Source of the DNA: Priapulus caudatus
Lineage: Eukaryota; Priapulida; Priapulimorpha; Priapulimorphida; Priapulidae
DNA: 48,248 nucleotides
Reading direction: 5' to 3'
Assembly (NCBI RefSeq): GCF_000485595.1
Contig: NW_014577196.1
Coordinates: 462,753-511,000, forward strand
Shown here one piece after another: positions 21,708 through 34,704 of the stretch (position 1 is the stretch's first letter; every line of letters starts with the position of its first letter). Under the pieces are notes generated by a model that was not told where the DNA came from, did not search any database, and saw nothing but the letters and a program-made list of their open reading frames with translations. Both the position numbers and the translations under genes were made by a program.

Positions 21708-24554
21708 GTAAGTATGGAGGTGTGTTATCAGCGCAGGTATATCGCTATTAAAATTGTTAATATAGGTTCTAGCTATAGACGGGGTTTTAAGTGAGGTATT
21801 TGCACGGGCGCGCGCATGAACGCTTTCGCTCACGCGCAAGTGTAGCAGGTACGCGCACACGCACACGCACCCGCGCGCGTATTTTATATCTTCGTTATCG
21901 ATACGCTAAGGTAACACACGAGTTGGTCTGTGCAAAGCTAACCGCGTTTGCATATATCGGCATGCCCACATACTCTTATACCGTGGTTAATATCACTCCT
22001 TGGCGCGCACATGCGCACATGATTCGCGAAGAGTAATGCTCAGCGTGCGGTTATCGGACCGTCGTAGGCGTATGATAATATTAGGAGTGTATATAATATA
22101 TTGATATATAGATATCTTATACGCTCCTAATATGCAGCGAATTCGATGGCAATACGGCGTCTGTTTCTGCGCGCTGACACACATTTGTTACGAATTCCAG
22201 TTTAACACGCAGACCCATCAATCTTTCAGTATAGAGCAGCTAGAGCTACTTAAAAATGCTGAAGGCTATCGCTGAATAATACAGGCGCGCGCAGGAAGCG
22301 CTATACATCTCCTGTCCAGCGCGACGATTGAATCTGAAAAACGATCGCGTCATGCAGCCTTGCCGAAATAAAACGCTCACTGGGGCGTGCGGAATTATGC
22401 ATTTACTCAAACAGCGCATTTTTCTCTGCCCCTGCGAAGGTGAAACAGCCTTTGTGCTTATGTAGACCTGTGCTCGGGGAATGGTAATGCGGTCCGATGC
22501 GCGCGTGTCGTGTGTGCGTGCGTGATCAAATCGCGCTAGCACGGATATAAGTGGCCCTATTAAAAAATTTAAGTCGCTACCACGGCAGGCGCATAGTCAA
22601 GGTCCCGCCTTTCATGTGTCCAGTGTGCATAGAACCTACTTCGGTTCTGGTAGGTGATTTCTGTGTTGAATTGCACAATAACTTTACTTACGTTCGCATC
22701 GAATATATTAGCTTTATGTATCGGGCTGTTCTGGCTTCAGGTAACGACATCACAGATTATTCTACCAAAAGGACCATGAAATGTACTTTCTGCTGACATG
22801 CGAAGAGTAAGTGTCGGATAACCTTTTGACCCTCAAGAGGAGGGTTAAACATGGATTTGTTTACTGTTAGAAAGAATTTGACTGCCGTGTTTGCTAGTAG
22901 AATCTATACATGCCTGGATGTATGAGGCTACAATGTCACAGTGAAACTTCAAAAGCTAAATTTGGTTGAAGAAGGTTTATGCTCCTTAAATCGTATAATT
23001 TCTATGGCATTCTGTACTGTCAGTGTGTTACATGTAACGTATGCCACTGCCAGTGGTACTGTGTAGTTTTTGCCTGCGTTAATTAGTTACAGGTGGCAGC
23101 TCTCTATTTCAGCCTGTAGGCTTGCGTAGGTAAATGGATGAGTGCTTATACCTATTCTGTCTTGCAAATAGTTGTTGCTACTACGTACGATGGGAGCGTT
23201 CATCTTTAATCTTGAGACACTTAAACGTACGTGCCATCTCGTGGCAACTTTCATAACGATCCCAACGAACATTCCTTTGAGAAGGTTCCTGATACCATCC
23301 CTGTGCCTTCCACTGTTTCGGCGTGTATGTGAACACATTTGGGACTAACAGGGTTTACTAGAATCCCACCACTCCACCACAGAATCACCGCAGTAGACGT
23401 TAGATGAGCGCTGTCGCTCCGCGGCACTTGTTAGTTACTTCTGATGGTATGAATTGTGTAGGTACTATGAGTATGTGCTACTATAATAAATTAGCCAGTC
23501 GGATCAAAACATACCGTAGGACTTCAATGTTCATTCTGAGTTATAGGTGATTTTTCACCTAAAAGTAGTAAAAGGCCGATTTTTTTTTGGTCATAAATAC
23601 CTTTAGTAGTTATCCATGTTCGATGTTTCATCAATAAAACTGGCCAAAAGTGTGTCTTTATGTGTTTATTTGCGTGTCCAAAAAGTGCGGATTTTCAAAA
23701 TATCGGTTTTTAGTGAATAAAGAACACCCTGTATTGTCTTACCTGTATAATTAGGCCTACCTGTATAATCAATAATTAGATGTAAACATTCAGAAAGCAA
23801 AGCAAGTTTTGAAATAGCAGTTTCATTTTCAGTAAACTTGTTAATTAATGAGATAAAGTTAATTTTTATCTAATAGCTATAGATTTTATGCAGATTATTA
23901 GTGTTTTAATTACCATAATAAATTACCTTATAATTACTTACCTTAACTGTAAGCTACCATTTTCGTACTTCATACAGTGGATGGTTACTATGTCTGGTAC
24001 GTGCATGCAAACATGTATGTGTCTAGCTCTATGGGAAGGTATTTTTTCAGATTTTTGTGTATCAATTTCTATACAGATAATTAATGTTGTATTTACCATA
24101 ATTAATTACCTGAATTACTTACCTTAACTGTAAGCTTATCTGTCATGAAGAGAATTTATTTCAGACGACAAGTCGGGCAGAAATCAGCTCCAAATCGCCC
24201 CGTGTAGGGTGGCTTTAAACAGTTAACAAAAACAGAAAACTCCACGATATGACATCGAACCACCCGAACTCCCCCCTGGATCCGCTCCTGTGCATGCAAA
24301 AATTCATGTGTCTAGCTCAATGGGAAGATATTTTTTCAGATTTTTGTCCAAATGAAGGCCAAATGAAAACAAACTTTAACTTTATGACCTAATTACTCTG
24401 AACTTTGTTTTCCAAAATCGGCCCGATTCCAACTACTCAAATGCTCATAACTTCCGAACCATGTGACCTAGGAAGAAGATCTTGGTGTCAAAATAACCAG
24501 AATTGAATGGTCTTTCTGGTAAATCTACTAACTCATAATGTCCGAATTGAGTTC

Positions 24555-26217
24555 TACAGCATGTTATGTTATGTTATGTTCTCATACCTCTACTTGTCGT
24601 GTCCACTCACGCTGGATATAATACAAGGAAGTAAGTGCCTTCAGGATAAACCTAATAAACAAACGGGTGCATAATGATGATGTGAGTGCAATGCAACTGG
24701 TGTCCTCTAAAGTGGGTTGGCGTGCATGTGGAGTGAAGCCTTGACTTAAAAATGTCAACGTCCGTTGCTTCCACAACACCACGGGTAGGTTGTTCCAGAT
24801 TGGAATCATCCGGGGAAAAAAGAGATTTTGAATGCATTGTTGTTGCAGTGCAGGTGCGAAATTTGTGGGGTTTTTCGATCTGGTACCTGAATCCCCGGGA
24901 TCAGATATCTTATTCGCGTATTGTATAGAGTGTTTACACCTTACTACATCATTACACTCGAATTAAAGCGTCTACGATACATAAGTTGTTGCACCCGAGT
25001 TGGTTCTTAAGAGCTGACGTACTGCTATATCGCCCATAGGTGTTTTGTAACAAATCTTGCAGATCTGTTTTGTATCATTTCTAGCTTATATATAATATTT
25101 CTCTTGGTGTGGGTCCCACACTGATGAGCAGTAATCCAGGCTTGGTATACAAGAGTTTTGTACGCTCTTTCCTTAATGCGTTGGTGCTGCAGCAGATTTG
25201 GCGCAGAAACGCTAACAATCTGTTGGCCTTCACCCATATGTTGTCAATGTGGACGTTCCACCTGAGGCACATCGCTATAGGTGACTCCAAGATACGGGTT
25301 GATGTGACATACTGCAGTGAAGAGTCGTGATGTGGTATATGAACTTATGATATTTTTTGCGCAGAAGCGAGATATTCATGATGTAGCACTTGCTTGCGTT
25401 AAACTCCATCTGCCATGTTGATGTCCATTGTATCAGCTTGTCAAGATCGTCTTGAAGTGCTTCCTGGTCTTGCTGATTGCTAATCTCGCGGTACAACAGA
25501 CAATCATCTGCGAATAATCGAGTTTGGGAAGCAATGTTGTCTGGCAAATCGTTTATGAAGAGGAGGAATAGGAGTGGGCCTAGTACCGTTCCTTGTGGAA
25601 CTCCTGAAGTGACAGCAGTCCAGTCCGAGAGTCTCCTTCATACAACTACACGCTGGGTACGCTGAGTGAGAAAAGCGTTATCCAACGTAAAAGCTTTCCA
25701 CGAATACGTAATGTCAAGCTTCTGAAGAAGCCGTTGGTGTGGGACCTTGTCAAAGGCTTTACTGAAGTCAGTATTATTACATCTGTCTGCTTCCTGTTGT
25801 TAATGCTGGTTGCAAGCATCCTGAGTTGTTATCAGCAGCTGGCTCTCACAGGATCGATTACTACGGGCATGCGTGGTTTTCAATTTGTAAATTTTTCCTT
25901 CGAGATGATTTCTGATGGCTGTTTATGATATGTTCAAGTATCTTCGTCAGATATTGATGTAAGCGAGACAGGACGATAGTTACTCGGGACGCTCCTATTA
26001 CCCTTCTTAAAAACTGGTGTGATGTTAGCCGTTGTCCAGTCTTTGGAACGCTGTCCAGTATCGAGAGATTGCTGGTAGATGAATGAAAGGATAGGCGCAG
26101 GACAGGAGGCTGCAATTTTCATTATTCTTGCTGGAATGCTGATCTGGACCTGAACGCTTGTCTGCGTTTATATGCTGCGAGGAGTTCCGTACGCCCTTCT
26201 CCGTGCGGCGTATGTCT
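24555..26217 (-). mobile_element. 5'-truncated LINE, copy 2 (reverse transcriptase)
   Basis: The same element as at 17714-19387. Here the catalytic LFADDCLLYRE is intact (FADD codons at 25503-25514), but other frameshifts break the N-terminal part, for example near 25860-25930. Frames are broken at different places in each copy, so no copy is open throughout although a consensus of the three would be nearly so. Confidence 0.9.
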
Positions 26218-26406
26218 GATATGTGTGATATGTCATATGTCTATGTCTATGTCTGATCATGTTTTGATCTGACAGGCTACTATTATGTACTTCTGATATA
26301 TATACTCCTGTATTTAGTAGCTGCGAGTGTTGCTGTTCATGCTGTTACTCCAACGACTACTACAGACAGTCTGATTTGGCAGTACTGCCGATGAATGTTA
26401 TTGTTG

Positions 26407-26478
26407 CTCAGTGCTGCTGCTGCTACTGCTGCTACGGCCACTGCTACTGCTGCTGCTGTTGCTGTGCGGCGGCGCGCG
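26407..26478. repeat. GCT/GCC-type trinucleotide microsatellite, copy 2
   Basis: The unit-2 equivalent of the array at 19567-19652, with several single-base indels. Confidence 0.85.
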
Positions 26479-28491
26479 GTATTAGGACTATTAGTGGTTG
26501 CGGCGGAGTGGCCATGCTTCAATTATACGACGCTTCTACAAATTGAAATCTAATAAATAGATGTTTTCACCCAATTCTCCTAAAAGTAGGCCTACCCCTA
26601 ACCCAGACGTCACCCCAGTGTCTGCGTTCTAAGGAAGACATCTCAGCTTCCTGTTCTCAGGATCTCGGTTTAGTAGGTGAGGTAGTGGCACCCGTTTTAA
26701 GGGTAGTGTCAGGTTGCGTCGATAGATAACAGAAACACAGTTTATGAAAACTACTCTTCGTGCTTTGTTTTACGCCACAGAATATTCGTTACACGCACAA
26801 TTCACGATATACATAGATGACTACATACACACAGAATCGTAACGCGAATATCAGTAACCTCGTACCGTGAGACTTGATCGCGAAGTAGCTCGGCAGGGGT
26901 GAAGGTGGAAGGTGGAAGGTAGACGGGGAAGGTGGAAAGAGGAGTATAGAAGGAATAAGATCAGGAGCGCGCGGCAAACCTGACCATGCTGCGGAAAGGA
27001 TGAGAGCCGAGTCGCTACCTGGGACTAACCATCACAGATCGACCCTCGAGGCATTAGTGTACTCGGATGCTAAGGGCGTTGTGTATAGTGATTACCTACG
27101 GCGTTCTATTATATATATCATTGGAGCGATGAGGTGTGTTGTTTATGGTGATTGCTTTGTGGGGCGGCTAGTGTAAGGCGGTATATTTAATCTCTGCGGA
27201 GCGCTGCGCTATCCTACCGTGGTTGCCTCGCGTGATGCATCCACGCGAGGTGCACGCAAGGTCTACGCGAGGTGTGAATGTAATGCATGCATCGCGTGAT
27301 GATTCCAGCGAGTAATAAACGACCTACACAATTATGGAGGAAACATAATAATAAATAATAAAGTCATGCGTTGTAAGAGTAATAACGCAATCAGTCCGTG
27401 GAATGAAGGACTGCTCAATAAAAACACAAAGCGAAAAGGACAGCTAGCAAAAAATAATCACTCGATTAAAATCTAAATTGCTACAATACATAGACAGAAA
27501 AAAAAAAGAGCACAACATAAAAAAGCAAATAAGAAACAATGATAGACCACGCTGTGAGCAGCAGGAACAGTTTTTTCTTAGGGTACTAGTTACATATACT
27601 GTTTGCTCGCAACTCGGTATGTATTAGCGATGTGTCTTAAAACCAAGTCAATGTGTTACATAAGCCTGACGAAGCGCTATAATTCTCGCGAATTATAAAA
27701 TTCCCGACATACATATACAGGTTGCTTCCAGAATGGAAGGATAATAACATGCGAACCTGACATTTGTTTGCACGTTCCGTGTGACTGGAGCGGCGCACAC
27801 ACAGGTGCCCGCGTCCAGGGCGTGCGCGTGTATACACTGCTCTGTCTCCTCCCCACACCGCATTGTGAAATCATCAGTGAAAGAAATACTGAGCAGTTGT
27901 GCCGTGGAAGGTGAACCAGCCGCCTAACAATATCTTCTGTATAAGGCGAGGGCAGGTGTATATCTTCTATATATAGCGTGATGCATAGCTGCATGAGTGC
28001 CGCTGCTTCGTCGGGTGGTTTTAACACGCGAACACCCGCGTGCGCGTACTGGCGCGCCCAAACCTAAAGTTTGTTCAGTTACGAGTTGGCGCGCGCGTCG
28101 GAGAGCAACGTGCTCCTCGCTCGCTGCTTACGTAGCCCACAAACCTGCTTAACAGACGACAACGAGGTGGCGAAGACGTCCATGGAAAGGTAAGACGTTA
28201 TCGAGAATATGACATCAGCGTCAATATAATGCTAATAGTAGAGGTAATATAGTGTATGATTTCTTCTACGCGTGTAATTTACATAATAATATGTGAGGTA
28301 TGTGAGAAGCTGCAACAGTTTTAATGGATTTCCCATACCGCTTGCGGGGTTTCTTGTGCGTCATAGTCGCATCGTGGCTCTAGATGAGAGTGGCTGGCGT
28401 GTTCTACGTTTATAAGTTTTTTTTCTCACATCTTACATATAAATATATATTGTACCTGTGATCATAGATTCGCTTCGTTTTTGACACAGAA

Positions 28492-28543
28492 ATGGATACG
28501 CCCGTCATCCACGTGCTCTGGCGGCCTTCTCCTCATGATAACT
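28492..28543 (+). pseudogene. Signal-peptide exon, copy 2 (one-base insertion)
   Basis: Same acceptor, start codon and GTAAGT donor as at 21657-21707, but 52 bases long because of an extra G. Translation becomes MDTPVIHVLWRPSPHDN, loses the hydrophobic core and ends in phase 1, which would hit a stop in the next exon. It is either a real frameshift or a sequencing error. Confidence 0.55.
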
Positions 28544-30131
28544 GTAAGTATGGAGGTGTGTTATCAGCGCAGGTATATCGCTATTAAAATTGTTAATATA
28601 GGTTCTAGCTATAGACGGGGTTTTAAGTGAGGTATTTGCACGGGCGCGCGCATGAACGCTTTCGCTCACGCGCAAGTGTAGCAGGTACGCGCACACGCAC
28701 ACGCACCCGCGCGCGTATTTATAATCTTCGTTATCGATACGCTAAGGCTAACACACGAGTTGGTCTGTGCAAAGCTAACCGCGTTTGCATATATCGGCAT
28801 GCCCACATACTCTTATACCGTGGTTAATATCACTCCTTGGCGCGCGCATGCGCACATGATTCGCGAAGAGTAATGCTCAGCGTCCGGTTATCCGACCGTC
28901 GTAGGCGTATGATAATATTAGGAGTGTATAATATATTGATATATAGATATCTTATACGCTCCTAATATGCAGGAATTCGATGGCAATACGGCGTCTGTTT
29001 CTGCGCGCTGACACACATTTGTTACGAATTCCAGTTTAACACGCAGACACATCAATCTTTCAGTATAGAGCTACTTAAAAATGCTGAAGGCTATCGCTGA
29101 ATAATACAGGCGCGCGCAGGAAGCGCTAATACATCTCCTGTCCAGCGCGACGATTGAATCTGAAAAACGATCGCGTCATGCAGCCTTGCCGAAAATAAAA
29201 CGCTCACTGGGGCGTGCGGAATTATGCATTTACTCAACAGCGCATTTTTCTCTGCCGCCTGCGAAGGTGAAACAGCCTTTGTGCTACGTAGACCTGTGCT
29301 CGGGGAATGGTAATGCGGTCCGATGCGCGCGTGTCGTGTGTGCGTGCGTGATCAAATCGCGCTAGCACGGATATAAGGGGCCCTATTAAAAAATTTAAGT
29401 CGCTACCACGCGCAGGCGCATAGTCAAGGTCCCGCCTTTCATGTGTCCAGTGTGCATAGAACTACTTCGGTTCTGGTTAGGTGATTTCTGGTTGAATTGC
29501 ACCCAATAACTTTACTTACGTTCGCATCGAATATATTAGCTTTATGTATCGGGCTGTTCTCTCTGTTCCTTCAGTCGTGGGTGTAGACCACATTACTATC
29601 CTGTTACAATGTAGATTCGTACGCGTTCTACAATACATTGCATTGCGCAGGCATTAAATCACTCACCTGCCGTGCCGCAAAAATGGTAAAAACTTCATCG
29701 CTACAACTAAAAATATATGACGACTATGATGTGTAAAGTGTAAATACAGACAGCAAAAAAAGTGGAGTTTATTGCCAAGTTTAGGTAGATAAGGGTGTTT
29801 GTAAAAAGCAAATTTTCATGAGAATTGTACATTTTTAGTACTATAGCGATGTATTTTTGCAGCAACAATGTAATTGTTACCATCGTTAAGAGTGTGGTGT
29901 CTCAAATATTTACGATCTCTGCATTTAAACTGCTACACAGAATAAAATATGACTTGTAATTAGATAGGAGATTGTGTAATCTACGATGTTTTATCGAATA
30001 CATATTTTTTCATTATACTATATTTTATTTCACCTTTAACTTTCTCTCTTCTCTGTCTCTTCTCTCCTCTTTTCGCTTTGCCATCTTCTGTATCGCCCCA
30101 CCCTCACTCTTTCTTTTTCTTTCGCCCTCTG

Positions 30132-30135
<4 letters not shown>

Positions 30136-30202
<67 letters not shown>
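30136..30202. repeat. (CT)n microsatellite ending at the gap
   Basis: A nearly pure CT run that stops at the N gap. It corresponds to the (CT)n tract at about 36293-36474 in copy 3. Confidence 0.9.
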
Positions 30203-30227
30203 NNNNNNNNNNNNNNNNNNNNNNNNN
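30203..30227. other. Assembly gap (25 N)
   Basis: 25 unknown bases inside a (CT)n tract, between unit copies 2 and 3. A round, short placeholder at a simple repeat suggests a join of unknown true length. Confidence 0.97.
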
Positions 30228-30707
30228 CAGATAAATTAATGTTGTAATTTACCATAATTAATTACCTGAATTACTTACCTTAACTGTAAGCTTATCTGTC
30301 ATGAAGAGAATTTATTTCAGACGACAAGTCGGCAGAAATCAGCTCCAAATCGCCCCGTGTAGGGTGGCTTAAAACAGTTAACAAAAACAGAAAACTCCAC
30401 GATATGACATCGAACCACCCGAACTCCCCCTGGATCCGCTCCTGTGCATGCAAAAATTCATGTGTCTAGCTCAATGGGAAGATATTTTTTCAGATTTTTG
30501 TCCAAATGAAGGCCAAATGAAAACAAACTTAACTTTATGACCTAATTACTCTGAACTTTGTTTTCCAAAATCGGCCGATTCCAACTACTCAAATGCTCAT
30601 AACTTCGAACCATGTGACCTAGGAAGAAGATCTTGGTGTCAAAATAACCAGAATTGAATGGTCTTTCTGGTAAATCTACTAACTCATAATGTCCGAATTG
30701 AGTTCTA

Positions 30708-32383
30708 CAGCATGTTATGTTATGTTATGTTCTCATACTTGTCGGTGTCCACTACGCTGGATATAATGACAAGGTAGTAAGTGCCTTCAGGATAAACCTA
30801 ATAAAACAACACGGTGGCATAATGATGATGTGAGTGCAATGCAACTGGTGTCCTCTTAAAGTGGGTTTGCGTGCATGTGGGAGTGAAGCCTTGACTTAAA
30901 AATGTCAACGTCCGTTGCTTCCACAAACCCACGGGTAGGTTGTTCCAGATTGGAATCATCCGGGGGAAAAAAGAGAATTTGAATGCATTGTTGTTGCAGT
31001 GCAGGTGCCGAAATTTGTGGGGTTTTTCGATCTGGTACCATGACATCCCGCGGATCAGATATCTATTCGCCGTATTGCATGAGGTGGTTTACAACCTTAT
31101 ACATCATTACACTCGAATTAAAGCGTCTACGATACATAAGTTGTTGCCACCCGAGTTGGTTCTTAAGAGCTGACGTACTGCTATATCGCCCATAGGTGTT
31201 TGTAACAAATCTTGCAGATCTGTTTTGTATCATTTCTAGCTTATATATATAATTTCTCTTGGTGTGGGTCCCACACTGATGAGCAGTAATCCAGGCTTGG
31301 TAGTACAAGAGTTTTGTACGCTCTTTCCTTAATGCGTTGGTGGCTGCAGCCCAGATTTCGGCGCAGAAAGCCTAACAATCTGTTGGCCTTCACACATATG
31401 TTGTCAATGTGGACGTTCCACCTGAGGCCACTGTCTAGGTGAACTCCAAGATACGGGTTTGATGTGACATACTGCAGTGAAGAGTCGTGAATGTGGTATA
31501 TGAACTTATGATATTTTTTGCGCAGAAGCGAGATATTCATGATGTAGCACTTGCTTGCGTTAAACTCCATCTGCCATGTTGATGTCCATTGTATCAGCTT
31601 GTCAAGATCGTCTTGAAGTGCTTCCTGGTCTTGCTGATTGCTAATCTCGCGGTACAACAGACAATCATCTGCGAATAGTCGAGTTTGGGAAGCAATGTTG
31701 TCTGGCAAATCGTTTATGAAGAGGAGGAATAGGAGTGGGCCTAGTACCGTTCCTTGTGGAACTCCTGAAGTGACAGCAGTCCAGTCCGAGAAGTCTCCTT
31801 CTACAACTACACGCTGGGTACGCTGAGTGAGAAAAGCTGTTATCCAACGTAAAAGCTTTCCACGAATACCGTAATGTCAAGCTTCTGAAGAAGCCGTTGG
31901 TGTGGGACCTTGTCAAAGGCTTTACTGAAGTCCAGTATTATTACAATCTGTCTGCTTCCTGTTGTTAATGCTGGGTTGGCAAGGTCCTGAGTTGTTATCA
32001 GCAGCGCTGGCTCTCACAGGATCGATTACTACGGAAGCCATGCTGGTTTTCAATTAGTAAATTTTTTCCTTCGAGATGATTTCTGACTTGGCTGTTTATG
32101 ATATGTTCAAGTATCTTGCTAGATATTGATGTAAGCGAGACAGGACGATAGTTACTCGGGACGCTCCTATTACCCTTCTTAAAAACTGGTGTGATGTTAG
32201 CCGTTGTCCAGTCTTTGGGAACTGTCCAGTATCGAGAGATTGCTGGTAGATGAATGAAAGGATGGCGACAGGACAGGAGCTGCAATTTTCATTATTCTTG
32301 CTGGAATCTGATCTGGACCTGAAGCCTTGTCTGCGTTTTATGTCCTTGGAGGAGTTCTCGTACGCCTTCTCCGTGACGCTATG
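30708..32383 (-). mobile_element. 5'-truncated LINE, copy 3 (reverse transcriptase)
   Basis: The longest continuous C-terminal frame of the three (31241-31708): LFADDCLLYREISNQQDQEA with FADD codons at 31664-31675, then NPYLGVHLDSGLRWNVHID, KERAYKTLVLPSLDYCSSVW. The upstream palm/finger part (31998-32285) is in another frame. The 3' end has the same (AACAT)n run near 30713-30730. Confidence 0.9.
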
Positions 32384-32572
32384 TCTGATATGTGTGATAA
32401 TGTCTGATGTCTATGTCTATGTCTGATCATGTTTTGATCTGACAGGCTACTATTATGTACTTCTGTATATATACTCCTGTATTTAGTAGCTGCGAGTGTT
32501 GCTGTTCATGCTGTTACTCCAACGACTACTACAGACAGTCTGATTTGGCAGTACTGCCGATGAAGTTATTGT

Positions 32573-32645
32573 TGCTAGTGCTGCTGCTGCTACTGCTGCT
32601 ACGGCCACTGCTACTGCTGCTGCTGTTGCTGTGGCGGCGGCGGCG
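32573..32645. repeat. GCT/GCC-type trinucleotide microsatellite, copy 3
   Basis: The unit-3 equivalent of the array at 19567-19652. Confidence 0.85.
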
Positions 32646-34652
32646 GTATTAGGACTATTAGTGTTGCGGCGGAGTGGCCATGCCTTCAATTTATACGACG
32701 CTTCTACAAATTTGAAATCTAATAAATAGATGTTTTCACCCAATTCTCCTAAAAGTAGGCCTACCCTAACCCAGACGTCACCCAGTGTCCTGGTTCTAAG
32801 GAAGGCTCTCAGCTTCCCTGTTCTCAGGATCTCGGTTTAGTAGGTGAGGTAGTGGCACCCGTTTTAAGGGTAGTGTCAGGTTGCGTCGATAGATAACAGA
32901 AACACAGTATTATGAAAACTACTCTTCGTGCTTTGTTTTACGGCCACAGAATATTCGTTACACGCACAATTCTACGATATACATAGATGACTACATACAC
33001 ACAGAATCGTAACCGAATATCAGTAACCTCGTACCGTGAGACTTGATCGCGAAGTAGCTCGGCAGCAGGGTGAAGGTGAAGTGGAAGGTAGACGGGGAAG
33101 GTGGAAAGGAGGAGTATAGAAGGAATAAGATCAGGAGCGGCGGGCAAACCTGACCATGCTGCGGAAAGGATGAGAGCCGAGTCGCTACCTGGGACTAACC
33201 ATCACAGATCGACCCTCGAGCATTAGTGTACTCGGATGCTAAGGGCGTTGTGTATAGTGATTACCTACGGCGTTCTATTATATATATCACTTGGAGGCGA
33301 TGAGGTGTGTTGTTTATGGTGATTGCTTATGTGGGGCGGCTAGTGTAAGGCGGTATATTTAATCTCTGCGGAGCGCTGCGCTATCCCTACGTGGTTGCCT
33401 CGCGTGATGCATCCACGCGAGGTGCACGCAAGGTCTACGCGAGGTGTGAATGTAATGCATGCATCGCGTGTGATGATTCCAGCGAGTAATAAACGACCTA
33501 CACAATTATGGAGGAAACATAATAATAAATAATAAAGTCATGCGTTGTAAGATATAACGCAATCAGTCCGTGGAATGAAGGACTGCTCAATAAAAACACA
33601 AAGCGAAAAGGACAGCTAGCAAAATAATCACTCGATTAAGAATTCTAAATTGCTAACAATAATAGACAAAAAAGAGCACAACATAAAAAAGCAAATAAGA
33701 AACAATGATAGACCCACGCTGTGAGCAGCAGGGACAGTTTTGTTCTTAGGGTACTAGTTACATATACTGTTTGCTCGCAACTCGGTATGTATTAGCGATG
33801 TGTCTTAAAACCAAGTCAATAGTTACATAAGCCTGACGAAAGCGCTATAATTCTCGCGAATTATAAAATTCCCGACATACATATACAGGTTTGCTTCCAG
33901 AATGGAAGGATATATAACATGCGAACCTGAATTCATTTGCAAACGTTCCGTGTGACTGGAGCGGCGCACACACACAGGTGCCGCGGTCCAGGGCGTGCGC
34001 GTGTATACACTGCTCTGTCTCCTCCCCCACACCGCACTGTGAATATCAGTGAAAGAAATACTGAGCAGTTGTGCGTGGAAGGTGAACCAGCCGCCTACAA
34101 TATCTTCTGTATAAGGCGAGGCAGGTGTATATCTTCTATATATAGCGTGATGCATGAGCTGCATGAGTGCCGCTGCTTCGTCGGTGGTTTTAACACGCGA
34201 CCACCGCGTGCGCGACTGGCGCGCAAAACTAAAGTTTGTTCAGTTACGAGTTGGCGGCGCGCGTCGGAGAGCAACGTGTCCTCGCTCGCTGCTTACGTAG
34301 CCCACAAACCTGCTTACAGACGACAAGAGGTGCGAAGACGTCCATGAGAAGGTAAGACGTTATCGAGAATATGACATCAGCGTCAATATAATGCTAATAG
34401 TAGAGGTAATATAGTGTATGATTTACTTCTACGCGTGTAATTTACATAAAATATGTGAGGTATGTGAGAAGCTGCAACAGTTTTATGGATTTCCCATACC
34501 GCTTGCGGGTTTCTTGTGCGTCATAGTCGCATCGTGGCTCTAGATGAGAGTGGCTGGCGTGTTCTACGTTTATAAGTTTTTTTTCTCACATCTTACATAT
34601 AAATATATATTGTACCTGTGATCATAGATTCGCTTCGTTTTTGACACAGAAA

Positions 34653-34704
34653 ATGGATACGCCCGTCATCCACGTGCTCTGGCGGCCTTCTCCTCATGAT
34701 AACT
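34653..34704 (+). pseudogene. Signal-peptide exon, copy 3 (one-base insertion)
   Basis: Identical in form to copy 2, with the same extra G. Because copy 3 is the one contiguous with the downstream exons (36772-36993, 37390-37455), it should be the functional first exon. The frameshift is therefore suspicious and matters for the gene model. Confidence 0.55.

Larger units (their letters stand above)
15898..22771. repeat. Triplicated unit, copy 1
   Basis: First copy of the ~7 kb unit. Order inside: a non-coding AT-rich part with internally repeated words near 17050-17300, a minus-strand LINE (17714-19387), a GCT/GCC microsatellite (19567-19652), a GC-rich leader and TATA box (about 21140-21355), a signal-peptide exon (21657-21707), then GC-rich non-coding sequence. 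It ends abnormally: after CTGTTCT (22732) it jumps straight to GGCTTCAGGTAACG... (the start of the exon at 36772) and then, at 22771, back to the start of the unit. Confidence 0.9.
22772..30202. repeat. Triplicated unit, copy 2
   Basis: Second copy, collinear with copy 1 and differing mainly by single-base insertions and deletions every few tens of bases. It extends about 640 bases further than copy 1, through AT-rich sequence into a (CT)n tract that stops at the N gap. Confidence 0.9.
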
